Shown here one piece after another: positions 7,595 to 16,215 of a stretch of 17,553 bases of DNA. Where the stretch lies: assembly GCA_027618855.1 (NCBI GenBank), contig JAQCID010000002.1, forward strand, positions 1 to 17,553, read 5' to 3'. Source of the DNA: Bacteroidota bacterium. Its GTDB lineage: Bacteria; Bacteroidota; Bacteroidia; Flavobacteriales_D; Sanyastnellaceae. Made by a program: the position numbers and the translations under genes. Every line of letters begins with the position of its first letter. Position 1 is the first letter of the stretch. The notes beneath the pieces are model-generated. The model did no database searches and was not told where the DNA came from. It was given only the letters and a program-made list of their open reading frames with translations.

Positions 7595-9033
7595 ATAAGC
7601 AATCATTATTTCCAAATAAACAAACAAAAATCATAGCGACAATCGGTCCCGCTACATCTTCTCCAGAGATGCTGGAGCAACTGTTGCTGGCGGGGATGAA
7701 TGTTGTGAGAATAAACTCATCTCATGGAGATCATGAGGCTCACAAAGAAGTCATTACGAATATCCGTAAACTGGATACAGACCTGAACACAAGCACAGCT
7801 ATTTTAATTGATCTTCAAGGCCCCAAGCTCAGGGTGGGTGAAATCGCGGGTGGCCAAACAGAGCTCATTGAAAACGAGCAGGTTGTTATAAAAGTAGGGA
7901 GTGGAGAAGGTTCTGATGGAGTATTGTATACAGATTATGATCAATTTGCAGTAGATGTAAAAGCGGGTGAGCCGATCTTACTTGACGACGGTAAGCTTCG
8001 CCTTGAAGTCATTTCTTCTGACGGCAAATCAGAAGTTATTTGTAAAGTAATTCACGGAGGAAATCTAAGTTCACGAAAAGGATTAAATCTCCCTCAGACA
8101 AAGATCTCTCTTCCCTGTATCACAAAGAAGGACGAAATAGATCTCGCTTTTGCACTTGAAGAAAACGTCGATTGGATTGGGTTGTCGTTTGTTCGGAGTT
8201 CAAGTGACATCGAGGAGCTCAAAAGCATCATCAAAAAGAACAAAAAGCATGCGCGGGTCGTGGCGAAAATTGAAAAGCCAGAAGCCATTGTAGATTTAGA
8301 TGCAATTTTAAATGCTGCAGATGCGGTGATGATTGCCAGAGGTGACCTCGGAGTAGAAGTTCCCATGCAAGATGTTCCGCTTATTCAGAAAGACATCATT
8401 TCTAAATGTTTGACATTAGGTAGGCCTGTCATTGTGGCAACCCAAATGATGGAGAGCATGATTGAAAGTGCCACTCCGACAAGAGCTGAAGTGAATGATG
8501 TCGCAAATGCAGTCCTTGACGGCGCTGATGCCGTGATGCTTTCTGCAGAAACGAGTGTTGGGAAATATCCAATACATGCAGTAAGGGCTATGACTCAAAT
8601 CATTCACTCTATGGAGGCGGACAATCAAAAACCTTTTAACGAACGTCCTCCGTATAATCCCGACGATGAACGCTTTATCTCTGACTCAATTTGTTACAAC
8701 GCTTGTCGCCTTGCCAGAAGGACCAAGGCCAGCGCAATCGTCACGATGACTTATTCGGGCTATACAGCTCAAAAAGTAAGTAGCCAAAGACCCAAAGCCA
8801 CCATCTTCATGTTTACTTCCAACAGAGAAGTATTGAATCAAATGAATTTGGTTTGGGGTGTAAAAACAGTGTTTTACGAGAAGATGGTAAGCACAGATCA
8901 TACGATTGCGGATATCAAGTATTTGTTGTTTAAAGATGGCAATGTGAAAGAGGGTGATTTTGTGATACATCTGGCCTCTATGCCTATTGCTGATACAGGG
9001 ATGACGAATATGCTTAAACTCGTTCGAGTCTAA
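7591..9033 (+). CDS. pyk: Pyruvate kinase
   Basis: Pyruvate kinase transfers phosphate from phosphoenolpyruvate to ADP in the last step of glycolysis. The 480-residue protein opens with KIIATIGPATSS. It has the nucleotide and metal-site segment RINSSHGDH (40-48), where most relatives have NFSH; the Asn and second Ser that help bind a monovalent cation are kept and only the Phe is changed. It continues with DLQGPKLRVG (74-83), the active-site lysine segment VVAKIEKPEAI, MIARGDLGVEV, TQMMESMI, and DGADAVMLSAETSVGKYP. A standard C-terminal allosteric-type domain follows. Leu75, Gln76, Lys79 and Val82 fit the potassium-independent class. It overlaps the upstream small gene by 4 nt and is followed by 54 nt before ileS. 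Confidence 0.96.
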   Translation: MNKQSLFPNKQTKIIATIGPATSSPEMLEQLLLAGMNVVRINSSHGDHEAHKEVITNIRKLDTDLNTSTAILIDLQGPKLRVGEIAGGQTELIENEQVVIKVGSGEGSDGVLYTDYDQFAVDVKAGEPILLDDGKLRLEVISSDGKSEVICKVIHGGNLSSRKGLNLPQTKISLPCITKKDEIDLAFALEENVDWIGLSFVRSSSDIEELKSIIKKNKKHARVVAKIEKPEAIVDLDAILNAADAVMIARGDLGVEVPMQDVPLIQKDIISKCLTLGRPVIVATQMMESMIESATPTRAEVNDVANAVLDGADAVMLSAETSVGKYPIHAVRAMTQIIHSMEADNQKPFNERPPYNPDDERFISDSICYNACRLARRTKASAIVTMTYSGYTAQKVSSQRPKATIFMFTSNREVLNQMNLVWGVKTVFYEKMVSTDHTIADIKYLLFKDGNVKEGDFVIHLASMPIADTGMTNMLKLVRV

Positions 9034-9087
9034 GAGCATTTCCTTAATTCAGGGGTGTTATCTTCGCGAAACCCAACAGTTATTTTG

Positions 9088-12000
9088 ATGTCTAAAGGAT
9101 TTCCAGAACGTGGTTCATTAAACCTCCCAAGCATTGCTCAAGAAGTGCTGGAGATTTGGGAACGCGAAAACACATTTCAGGCGAGCATAGATTCCCGCCC
9201 AGCCGACAACCCATACGTTTTCTATGAGGGTCCGCCTTCCGCAAATGGTATGCCCGGTATTCATCACGTGATGGGGCGTTCTATCAAAGATATTTTCTGT
9301 AGATATGCCACACTCAAGGGAAAGCGAGTGGATAGAAAGGCCGGATGGGACACACATGGGTTGCCTGTTGAGCTTGGTGTCGAGAAGGAGCTAGGGATCA
9401 CGAAGGAAGACATTGGGAAAAAGATTTCGGTCGAAGAATACAACAACGCATGTCGCAAGGCGGTCATGAAATACACGGGGGTTTGGAATGATCTCACAAA
9501 GAAAATGGGCTACTGGGTAGATATGGAATCTCCATATGTTACGTATGAGAATAAATACATTGAGTCTGTTTGGTGGCTTTTATCCGAACTGTATAAGAAA
9601 AATCTTATTTATAAGGGGTACACGATTCAGCCCTATAGCCCGATGGCAGGAACGGGGTTAAGTTCTCATGAGCTTAATCAGCCAGGCACTTATCGCGATG
9701 TGATGGATACGACCATCGTTGCTCAGTTTAGGGCAGACGAGGATAGCAAGACCAGGGTGTTAGATCTCTGTGGGCTATCAGACTTGGGCGAATTGCCGGT
9801 GGATTTTTTGGCCTGGACCACAACCCCATGGACTTTGCCATCGAATACGGCACTTACAGTGGGATCAAAGATTGACTATGTCGTGGTTCGTACGAAAAAC
9901 AGATATACAGATTCTGAAGGCTTCGTCATTCTTGCGGAAAACCTTTTAGAGAAACAATTTGCAAATGGTCCTGAACACGAAGTTGTGGGACGTTGTAAAG
10001 GGTCTGATTTGGTGGGGATGAGATATATTCAACTCATCAACTGGGCTACACCCATGGAGCGCCCTGAAGAAGCATTCCGAATTATTGCTGGAGATTTCGT
10101 GACGACAGAAGATGGAACGGGAATCGTTCATACCGCTCCGACCTTCGGAGCGGACGATGCGATGGTTGCCAAATCTGCTGGAGTGCCACCTATGCTTGTC
10201 GATGATGGAACAGGCCATGGAGTGCCACTGGTTGACATGCAAGGGCGTATTAGAGAAGGTTATGGTCCATTTTCAGGAAGGTTTGTAAAGAATGAATATT
10301 ACAATGAGGGGGAGGCGCCAGAGAAATCTGTCGATGTAGAAATTGCGATTGATCTTAAAACGAGTGGACAAGCATTTAAAGTTGAGAAATATTCTCACAG
10401 TTATCCCCATTGTTGGAGAACGGATAAGCCAATTTTGTACTTCCCTCTTGATTCGTGGTTTGTAAAAGCGACGGATGCAAAAGAGCGGATGACTGAGTTG
10501 AATAAGACGATCAATTGGAAACCGGAGAGTACGGGAACGGGTAGATTTGGGAAGTGGCTTGAAAATCTAAACGATTGGAATTTAAGTCGTTCTAGATTTT
10601 GGGGCATCCCCATTCCGATCTGGCGGACAGAGGATGGTTCGGAAGAAGTGTGTATTGGGTCAGTAGAAGAGTTGGCAATAAGATGTGAGGAAGCTATGGA
10701 AGCGGGACTTATGGTTTCCAACCCACTGGACAAGTTCAATGCGGGTGACATGTCAAAGGAGAATTACGAGTTGTTTGATTTGCACAAGCATGTCGTGGAT
10801 GAAATTGTTTTAAAAGCTTCAGATGGATCTCCGATGAAGCGTGAGGCAGATTTGATTGATGTTTGGTTTGACTCTGGGTCAATGCCATATGCCCAGTGGC
10901 ATTACCCTTTTGAAAACAAGGATAAAGTTGATCATGAGGGAGCGTATCCAGCAGATTTTATTGCTGAAGGCGTAGACCAAACCCGAGGCTGGTTCTACAC
11001 GCTACATGCCATTTCTACAATGGTGTTTGATAGAGTAGCGTATAAAAATGTCATCTCAAACGGTCTTGTGCTCGATAAGAATGGCATAAAAATGTCGAAG
11101 CGCTTAGGCAATGCGGTTGATCCGTTCTCGACATTGGAAACGTATGGCCCCGATGCTACCCGTTGGTATATGATCAGCAACGCCCAACCTTGGGACAACC
11201 TGAAATTTGATCTTGAGGGCATAGGCGAAGTGACAAGGAAGTTTTTCGGGACGCTACACAACACATTTAATTTTTTTGCCCTGTACGCGAACATCGATGG
11301 TCTTACAGGTCAAGAACCACAAATACCTCTCAGCAAACAGCCTGAAATTGACAGATGGATTCTTTCCAGGATGCATACCGTTTCAAAATTGGTGGATCAG
11401 GCCTATCAAGATTTAGAGCCGACTCGCGCGACCCGTATCCTGCAGAGTTTTGTCATAGACGACCTAAGCAACTGGTATGTGCGTCTCAATCGTCAACGAT
11501 TCTGGAAGGGGTCTATGAACGAAGATAAGATGAGCGCATATCAAACGTTGGTTGCCTGTCTTCGTACCACATCTATATTGGGGTCTCCAGTCGCTCCATT
11601 CTTTATGGATAGACTATATCGCGACTTGAATGAGGGACTAGGCGCTGCGAAAGAGGGGGCAAAAAATTCGGTTCACTTGGCCGACTTTCCACTCTCAGAC
11701 GATGCAATCATTGATGGCGAGCTCGAAGTAAGAATGGAACTTGCACGAAAACTATCGTCACAGGTTTTGAGTTTGCGCAAACGCGAACGTATCCGCGTGA
11801 GACAACCTCTCAGGCGAATTATGGTTCCTGTTCTTGATGAGATTTCAGCTTCACGTATTGCAGCGATCGAAGATTTGATCAGGACAGAGGTCAATGTCAA
11901 AGAGGTTGAGATTATCCGTGATGGAGGAGGTATTGTCAAGAGTATGAAGCCTGATTTTAAGGCCTTGGGACCCAAGCATGGAAAACGCATGAAAGCGATT

Positions 12001-12462
12001 GTTGAGGCGGTCAATGATTTACCGATTGAGGCTGTTGATCAACTTGAGAAAGATGGTCAAATCACAATCACACCATCAGATTCACAAGGCGATGTAGAGA
12101 TCATGTTGAGCGATGTTCAAATTTCGACGGAGGACATCCCCGGATGGCTCGTGTCTAGCGAAGGAGGATTGACAGTTGCGTTAGACATTACAATAGACGA
12201 TCAACTTAGAGCTGAAGGCCTTTCTAGAGAATTGGTGAATAGAGTCCAAAACGTTCGAAAAGACATAGGGTTAGAGGTGACGGACAGGATAAATTTGTCC
12301 ATAAGTGCATTGGAAAATATAAGCGTTCAGTTACAAGAGAATTTGGAGTATATTCGAACTCAAACTTTGGCGGAAAATGTCGATTGGCAAGACGATGCTG
12401 AGGCTGTGGAAATTGAACTTGATGAGGGCGTTAGCGTTAGAGTTCACGTTGTTAAAAATTAA
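9088..12462 (+). CDS. ileS: Isoleucyl-tRNA synthetase, eukaryote-like type with GxHH signature
   Basis: IleRS charges tRNA-Ile. The 1124-residue protein has a class I Rossmann core beginning FYEGPPSANGMPGIHH, the CP1 editing domain (AWTTTPWTLPSN and GTGIVHTAPTFGADDA), a WFDSGSMPYAQWHYP segment, GWFYTL, the KMSKR loop (Lys668-Arg672) and an anticodon-binding C-terminal region. The length and KMSKRLGN form match the IleRS2 class rather than the roughly 940-residue E. coli type. Residues 57-60 read Gly-Ile-His-His, a swap of the usual HxGH. The ATG at 9088 was preferred to an in-frame TTG at 9055, because the added residues look non-coding. The following dksA and lspA genes form an ileS-dksA-lspA order I recall from Bacteroidota. 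Confidence 0.96.
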   Translation: MSKGFPERGSLNLPSIAQEVLEIWERENTFQASIDSRPADNPYVFYEGPPSANGMPGIHHVMGRSIKDIFCRYATLKGKRVDRKAGWDTHGLPVELGVEKELGITKEDIGKKISVEEYNNACRKAVMKYTGVWNDLTKKMGYWVDMESPYVTYENKYIESVWWLLSELYKKNLIYKGYTIQPYSPMAGTGLSSHELNQPGTYRDVMDTTIVAQFRADEDSKTRVLDLCGLSDLGELPVDFLAWTTTPWTLPSNTALTVGSKIDYVVVRTKNRYTDSEGFVILAENLLEKQFANGPEHEVVGRCKGSDLVGMRYIQLINWATPMERPEEAFRIIAGDFVTTEDGTGIVHTAPTFGADDAMVAKSAGVPPMLVDDGTGHGVPLVDMQGRIREGYGPFSGRFVKNEYYNEGEAPEKSVDVEIAIDLKTSGQAFKVEKYSHSYPHCWRTDKPILYFPLDSWFVKATDAKERMTELNKTINWKPESTGTGRFGKWLENLNDWNLSRSRFWGIPIPIWRTEDGSEEVCIGSVEELAIRCEEAMEAGLMVSNPLDKFNAGDMSKENYELFDLHKHVVDEIVLKASDGSPMKREADLIDVWFDSGSMPYAQWHYPFENKDKVDHEGAYPADFIAEGVDQTRGWFYTLHAISTMVFDRVAYKNVISNGLVLDKNGIKMSKRLGNAVDPFSTLETYGPDATRWYMISNAQPWDNLKFDLEGIGEVTRKFFGTLHNTFNFFALYANIDGLTGQEPQIPLSKQPEIDRWILSRMHTVSKLVDQAYQDLEPTRATRILQSFVIDDLSNWYVRLNRQRFWKGSMNEDKMSAYQTLVACLRTTSILGSPVAPFFMDRLYRDLNEGLGAAKEGAKNSVHLADFPLSDDAIIDGELEVRMELARKLSSQVLSLRKRERIRVRQPLRRIMVPVLDEISASRIAAIEDLIRTEVNVKEVEIIRDGGGIVKSMKPDFKALGPKHGKRMKAIVEAVNDLPIEAVDQLEKDGQITITPSDSQGDVEIMLSDVQISTEDIPGWLVSSEGGLTVALDITIDDQLRAEGLSRELVNRVQNVRKDIGLEVTDRINLSISALENISVQLQENLEYIRTQTLAENVDWQDDAEAVEIELDEGVSVRVHVVKN

Positions 12463-12474
12463 AAAGCTGGTATT

Positions 12475-12846
12475 ATGGAAGAAACGAAATACTCGGAATC
12501 AGATCTTAAGGAATTCAATGAGTTAATCATCAATAAATTGGAACTTGCGCAAGAGGATTTGGACCAATTACGTGCTTCGATGTCGCATAAAGACGACAAC
12601 ACAACAGAGGATACTGCTCCGACGTTTAAAATGATGGAAGACGGATCGGAAACAATGAGTCGTGAGGAAACGGCTGCTTTGGCTTCAAGACAGGAAAAGT
12701 TCATCCAAAACCTGCAAAATGCGCTCCTTAGAATCAAGAATAAGACGTATGGTATTTGTCGCGTTACAGGAAAGTTAATTCCGAAAGAACGCCTTCGACT
12801 GGTGCCACATGCGACCCTTTCTATGGAAGCTAAGCAAAGACAATAA
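12475..12846 (+). CDS. TraR/DksA-family transcriptional regulator
   Basis: DksA-like proteins bind in the RNA polymerase secondary channel and modulate initiation. The 123-residue protein has a predicted helical, acidic N-terminal half and the conserved end TYGICRVTGKLIPKERLR then VPHATLSMEAK. Cys95 is the only cysteine. The other three zinc-ligand positions read Thr98, Ser116 and Ala119 in my alignment, so it should not bind zinc as E. coli DksA does. This is the common Bacteroidota form. It sits 12 nt after ileS and 21 nt before lspA. Confidence 0.9.
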   Translation: MEETKYSESDLKEFNELIINKLELAQEDLDQLRASMSHKDDNTTEDTAPTFKMMEDGSETMSREETAALASRQEKFIQNLQNALLRIKNKTYGICRVTGKLIPKERLRLVPHATLSMEAKQRQ

Positions 12847-12867
12847 CAGAAAATATTCTACGCTGAG

Positions 12868-13494
12868 ATGCGAAAACAAATTTTCGGATGGGCCTTGCCT
12901 CTGCTGATCGTAGTGCCTCTACTGATCATAGATCAACTCCTGAAAATATATATCAAGCTCAACTTCACAATTGGTGAACGCGCCGAGATTATTCCTGGTT
13001 TTATTGAATTTCAATTTATTGAAAATGATGGGATGGCCTTTGGTTTGGCAATGCCTGGAGTTGCCGGGAAACTCCTTTTAACGAGCTTTCGTCTCATTGC
13101 TTCTGTCGGGATCGGGGTTTATCTATATAAACTCATAGAAAGAAAATCTCACCCCGGTCTTTTGGTAGGTATATCCATGATTTGGGCAGGAGCCATTGGA
13201 AATATTATTGACAGTGCTGTGTATGGGCGCTTATTCTCTCAATCGGGATGGGGTACTGTGTCACATTTCGGATTGGAAGACGGATATGCACCATGGCTTA
13301 TGGCAAACGTTGTAGATATGTTTCACTTTACAGTCACCTGGCCATCTTGGATGCCGAGCATGATGGCTGGTGCAGAAGTTTTTCCGCCCATTTGGAACGT
13401 GGCTGATGCGTCAATTTCAATCGCTGTAATTTGGATTATTCTGAATCAGAAGAAGTTTTTTGGGAGCACCCCTCAATCAAGCGAAGATGCCTAA
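12868..13494 (+). CDS. lspA: Lipoprotein signal peptidase (signal peptidase II)
   Basis: LspA is an inner-membrane aspartic protease that removes the signal peptide of lipidated prolipoproteins. The 208-residue protein has about four membrane segments, the DQLLK motif (Asp22), the ENDGMAFG segment (NxGxAFG in relatives) and GAIGNIIDSAVYGR. The two catalytic aspartates are Asp150 in NVVDMFHF and Asp180 in NVADASIS. It is longer than the E. coli enzyme (164), with extra residues in the periplasmic loops around SQSGWGTVSHFG and MPSMMAGAEVF. Its last 8 bases overlap the ispG start. Confidence 0.95.
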   Translation: MRKQIFGWALPLLIVVPLLIIDQLLKIYIKLNFTIGERAEIIPGFIEFQFIENDGMAFGLAMPGVAGKLLLTSFRLIASVGIGVYLYKLIERKSHPGLLVGISMIWAGAIGNIIDSAVYGRLFSQSGWGTVSHFGLEDGYAPWLMANVVDMFHFTVTWPSWMPSMMAGAEVFPPIWNVADASISIAVIWIILNQKKFFGSTPQSSEDA

Positions 13495-15475
13495 ATCAAA
13501 CTCAAAATTTAGTTATACGCCCTCTCCATTTGCCTATCTGAGGAGAATCTCGAGAGAAGTCCTCGTGGGTGATTTGCCCTTAGGTGGAGATGCGCCGATA
13601 CGGATTCAATCGATGACCACGACAAACACACTAGATATAAAAGGCAGTGTGGCGCAATGTATTAGCATGATTGCTGCTGGGAGCGAACTCGTTCGGTTGA
13701 CGGCTCCGAGCATCAAGGATTCAGACGCTTTGGAACAAATCTCCGAGGACTTGAGAAGCCAAAAGTACATGGCGGTATCCCCCACCGATATCCACTTCAC
13801 CCCAAACGCCGCATTACGTGCTGCAGATTTTGTCGAAAAGGTGAGAGTTAATCCTGGGAATTATGCAGATAAAAAGAAATTTGACCACCACGAATACACG
13901 GATATATCTTATGCGCAAGAACTGGAAAGGATCAAAGAAAAGTTTACTCCGCTTGTTCTGAAATGTAAAGAGTTGCATCGAGTGATTCGCATAGGGACGA
14001 ATCATGGATCACTTTCTGACAGAATTACAAGTCGATATGGCGATACTCCTTTAGGAATGGTGGAGAGTGCGCTTGAGTTTTTAAGAATCGCAGAAGAATG
14101 CGAATTCTATGACATGGTCATTTCAATGAAATCTTCGAATACGATTGTGATGGTTCAGGCGTATCGACTTCTCGTGAAACGCATGAGTGAGGAGGGAATG
14201 AATTACCCGCTTCACCTTGGCGTTACAGAGGCAGGAGATGGTGAGGATGGTCGAATTAAATCCGCGGTAGGAATAGGGGCGTTGCTTGAAGATGGAATCG
14301 GGGATACCATCCGGGTTTCGTTAACAGAGGCACCTGAGAACGAGCTTCCCGTTGCCCGCGTTTTGGTCGATAAATATAAAGGTCGCCAGACATCTGTAGG
14401 GATTCCCGAGATAGAACCTGTCGCGATTTCGATCGATCCGTTTAACTACTCTCGAAGGGAAACGTACGGGGTGGGGACGATTGGAGGAAAAAGTGTTCCC
14501 ATTGTCGTACAGACCATGACAAACAAATCTGCACTTTCTCCTATAAACCTGATGGGGGCGGGATATAGATATTCTGTGGTTGACGACAAGTGGAATATTT
14601 TGGACAATGCCTGTGATGCAATATATACAGACTCGCAAGTTGTCCAGTTTAAGCTGCCTGGGACGCTTGTGGTTTTAATGAATGGAGAGGATTGGGAAAA
14701 GAAGGCGCGTGGAGTAGATGGAGTGGAAAGACATTATCCGGTTTGGTCTATCGATCAGTGGAATGAAGGTGGAGCATGGCGGGACGGTTTGGTGCAGGAG
14801 AAGGGTGTCATTCACTTTATACGCGTCCAAAGAAAGGATTTGACCAAGGATTTGATTGACAGTTTCAGTAAAGGAGATGTGGTTCTGATTCTTGATACGA
14901 CTCAAATCAATGCCTTGATTGATCTGAGGACTTCTGTCATGAAGCTCGATGAATTGGAAAGCAAAGTCCCTGTGATTCTTCGCAGAAAGATTGATGGGGT
15001 AGATAAAGAACAATTCACGTTATATCAGTCGACGGATTTGGGGGGGGTGTTGATTGATGGATTAGGTGATGGCGTCTGGGTGGATGGTGAAGGGGTGAGT
15101 TTGGTAGATAGAAATAACCTTGCATTTGGAATTTTGCAGGCCACGAGAACGAGAATTTCAAAAACGGAGTACATCTCTTGTCCGAGCTGCGGAAGAACGC
15201 TGTTTGATTTGGAAGAGACCACGGCCAAAATTCGAAATGCCACGGCCCATCTTAAAGGTCTTAAAATAGGAATTATGGGATGCATCGTGAATGGCCCGGG
15301 TGAGATGGCAGATGCAGATTATGGCTATGTAGGTACAGGCCCAGGGAAAATCACACTCTACCGAGAGAGAGTAGTTGTAAAAAAGAATGTATCTGAAGCG
15401 GAGGGCGTGAAGGAATTAATTGAACTAATCAAGAGTGAAGGCGATTGGGTAGAACCTGCCGATATTTCTAAATAA
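13487..15475 (+). CDS. ispG: 4-hydroxy-3-methylbut-2-en-1-yl diphosphate synthase, long form with central insert
   Basis: IspG (GcpE) is the iron-sulfur enzyme that makes HMBPP from MEcPP in the non-mevalonate isoprenoid pathway. At 662 residues it is the long form known from Bacteroidota, Chlamydiae and plants, against about 370 in E. coli. An N-terminal TIM barrel (about 20-290, with IRIQSMTTTNT and HLGVTEAG) is followed by an insert domain (about 300-545). The C-terminal 4Fe-4S domain has ligands Cys565 and Cys568 (SCPSCGRTLFDLE), Cys599 and Glu606 (GCIVNGPGEMADADYGYVG). ATG at 13487 overlaps the lspA end by 8 nt and gives a normal N-terminus; the TTG at 13460 is less likely. The stop is followed by recO after 1 nt. 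Confidence 0.96.
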   Translation: MPKSNSKFSYTPSPFAYLRRISREVLVGDLPLGGDAPIRIQSMTTTNTLDIKGSVAQCISMIAAGSELVRLTAPSIKDSDALEQISEDLRSQKYMAVSPTDIHFTPNAALRAADFVEKVRVNPGNYADKKKFDHHEYTDISYAQELERIKEKFTPLVLKCKELHRVIRIGTNHGSLSDRITSRYGDTPLGMVESALEFLRIAEECEFYDMVISMKSSNTIVMVQAYRLLVKRMSEEGMNYPLHLGVTEAGDGEDGRIKSAVGIGALLEDGIGDTIRVSLTEAPENELPVARVLVDKYKGRQTSVGIPEIEPVAISIDPFNYSRRETYGVGTIGGKSVPIVVQTMTNKSALSPINLMGAGYRYSVVDDKWNILDNACDAIYTDSQVVQFKLPGTLVVLMNGEDWEKKARGVDGVERHYPVWSIDQWNEGGAWRDGLVQEKGVIHFIRVQRKDLTKDLIDSFSKGDVVLILDTTQINALIDLRTSVMKLDELESKVPVILRRKIDGVDKEQFTLYQSTDLGGVLIDGLGDGVWVDGEGVSLVDRNNLAFGILQATRTRISKTEYISCPSCGRTLFDLEETTAKIRNATAHLKGLKIGIMGCIVNGPGEMADADYGYVGTGPGKITLYRERVVVKKNVSEAEGVKELIELIKSEGDWVEPADISK

Positions 15476-15476
15476 C

Positions 15477-16214
15477 TTGGATTCTTCAACCATCAAAGCG
15501 ATCGTGATTGGGAGCATTCCATACAATGATACGAGTAGGGTGGTGAGGGTGTTGTCTGAAGATCAAGGGATGATTCCTTTGTGGGTCAGGACGGGAAAGA
15601 AATCCCCCAAAGCGATTTGGCATCCCCTCTCTGCTGTCGAACTTGCAAATTTCAGAAGGAAAAAGCAAGACGGTTTGGGGACTTTTACCGAAGCATCAAG
15701 AGCATTGCCAGCCATTCATATCCTGAGTGATGCCAGAAGGTCAGCGGTCGCATTTTTTATCGCTGAGGTGTTAGATAAATCAATTTCCGAAGGCGCACCT
15801 ATGCCAGAGGTATTTAAACTGGTTTGGAAAACTGTGGAATTGTTAGAAACAGAAGATTCTGTGGCACACCTTCACATCTATTTTTTGGCGCATTTGGTAC
15901 AAATTTTGGGATTGATGCCAGAGGAATTGGATGATGGCGCAACGAAAAAGTCAGGGAGCTTGAATCTAGATACTGGCGAATGGTCAGATGTCGAGATGAG
16001 CCTCTCGAAAGAGTCACATTATTTAAAATTCAATCTTGTGAAAACAATGATGGGTATTCCGGGCATGAAGTTTGATGTGATGCGGGAGTTAAGACTAGAA
16101 AAATCTGACAGAAAAGAACTTTTGCTAGGGATGGTGATGTTTATCCAACTTCACCATGCAGGACTTAGAAAAATAAAATGTTACGATGTACTTGAGACTA
16201 TATTTTCAAAATAG
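15477..16214 (+). CDS. recO: DNA repair protein RecO
   Basis: RecO loads RecA onto single-stranded DNA with RecR in gap repair. The 245-residue protein shows the N-terminal OB-fold pattern (KAIVIGSIPYNDTSRVV, then LSEDQGMIPLWVRTG), a helical middle region and the usual length. It lacks the CxxC zinc motif seen in some RecO proteins. The start is a TTG one base after the ispG stop. The first in-frame Met is residue 32, and starting there would remove the OB-fold N-terminus, so TTG is the best choice. The overall similarity is moderate, as RecO is a poorly conserved family. Confidence 0.85.
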   Translation: MDSSTIKAIVIGSIPYNDTSRVVRVLSEDQGMIPLWVRTGKKSPKAIWHPLSAVELANFRRKKQDGLGTFTEASRALPAIHILSDARRSAVAFFIAEVLDKSISEGAPMPEVFKLVWKTVELLETEDSVAHLHIYFLAHLVQILGLMPEELDDGATKKSGSLNLDTGEWSDVEMSLSKESHYLKFNLVKTMMGIPGMKFDVMRELRLEKSDRKELLLGMVMFIQLHHAGLRKIKCYDVLETIFSK

Positions 16215-16215
16215 A

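Noticed and set aside
11673..12014. Open frame of 113 codons on the minus strand inside ileS
   Set aside because: It lies wholly antisense to a conserved gene, and its translation resembles no family I know.
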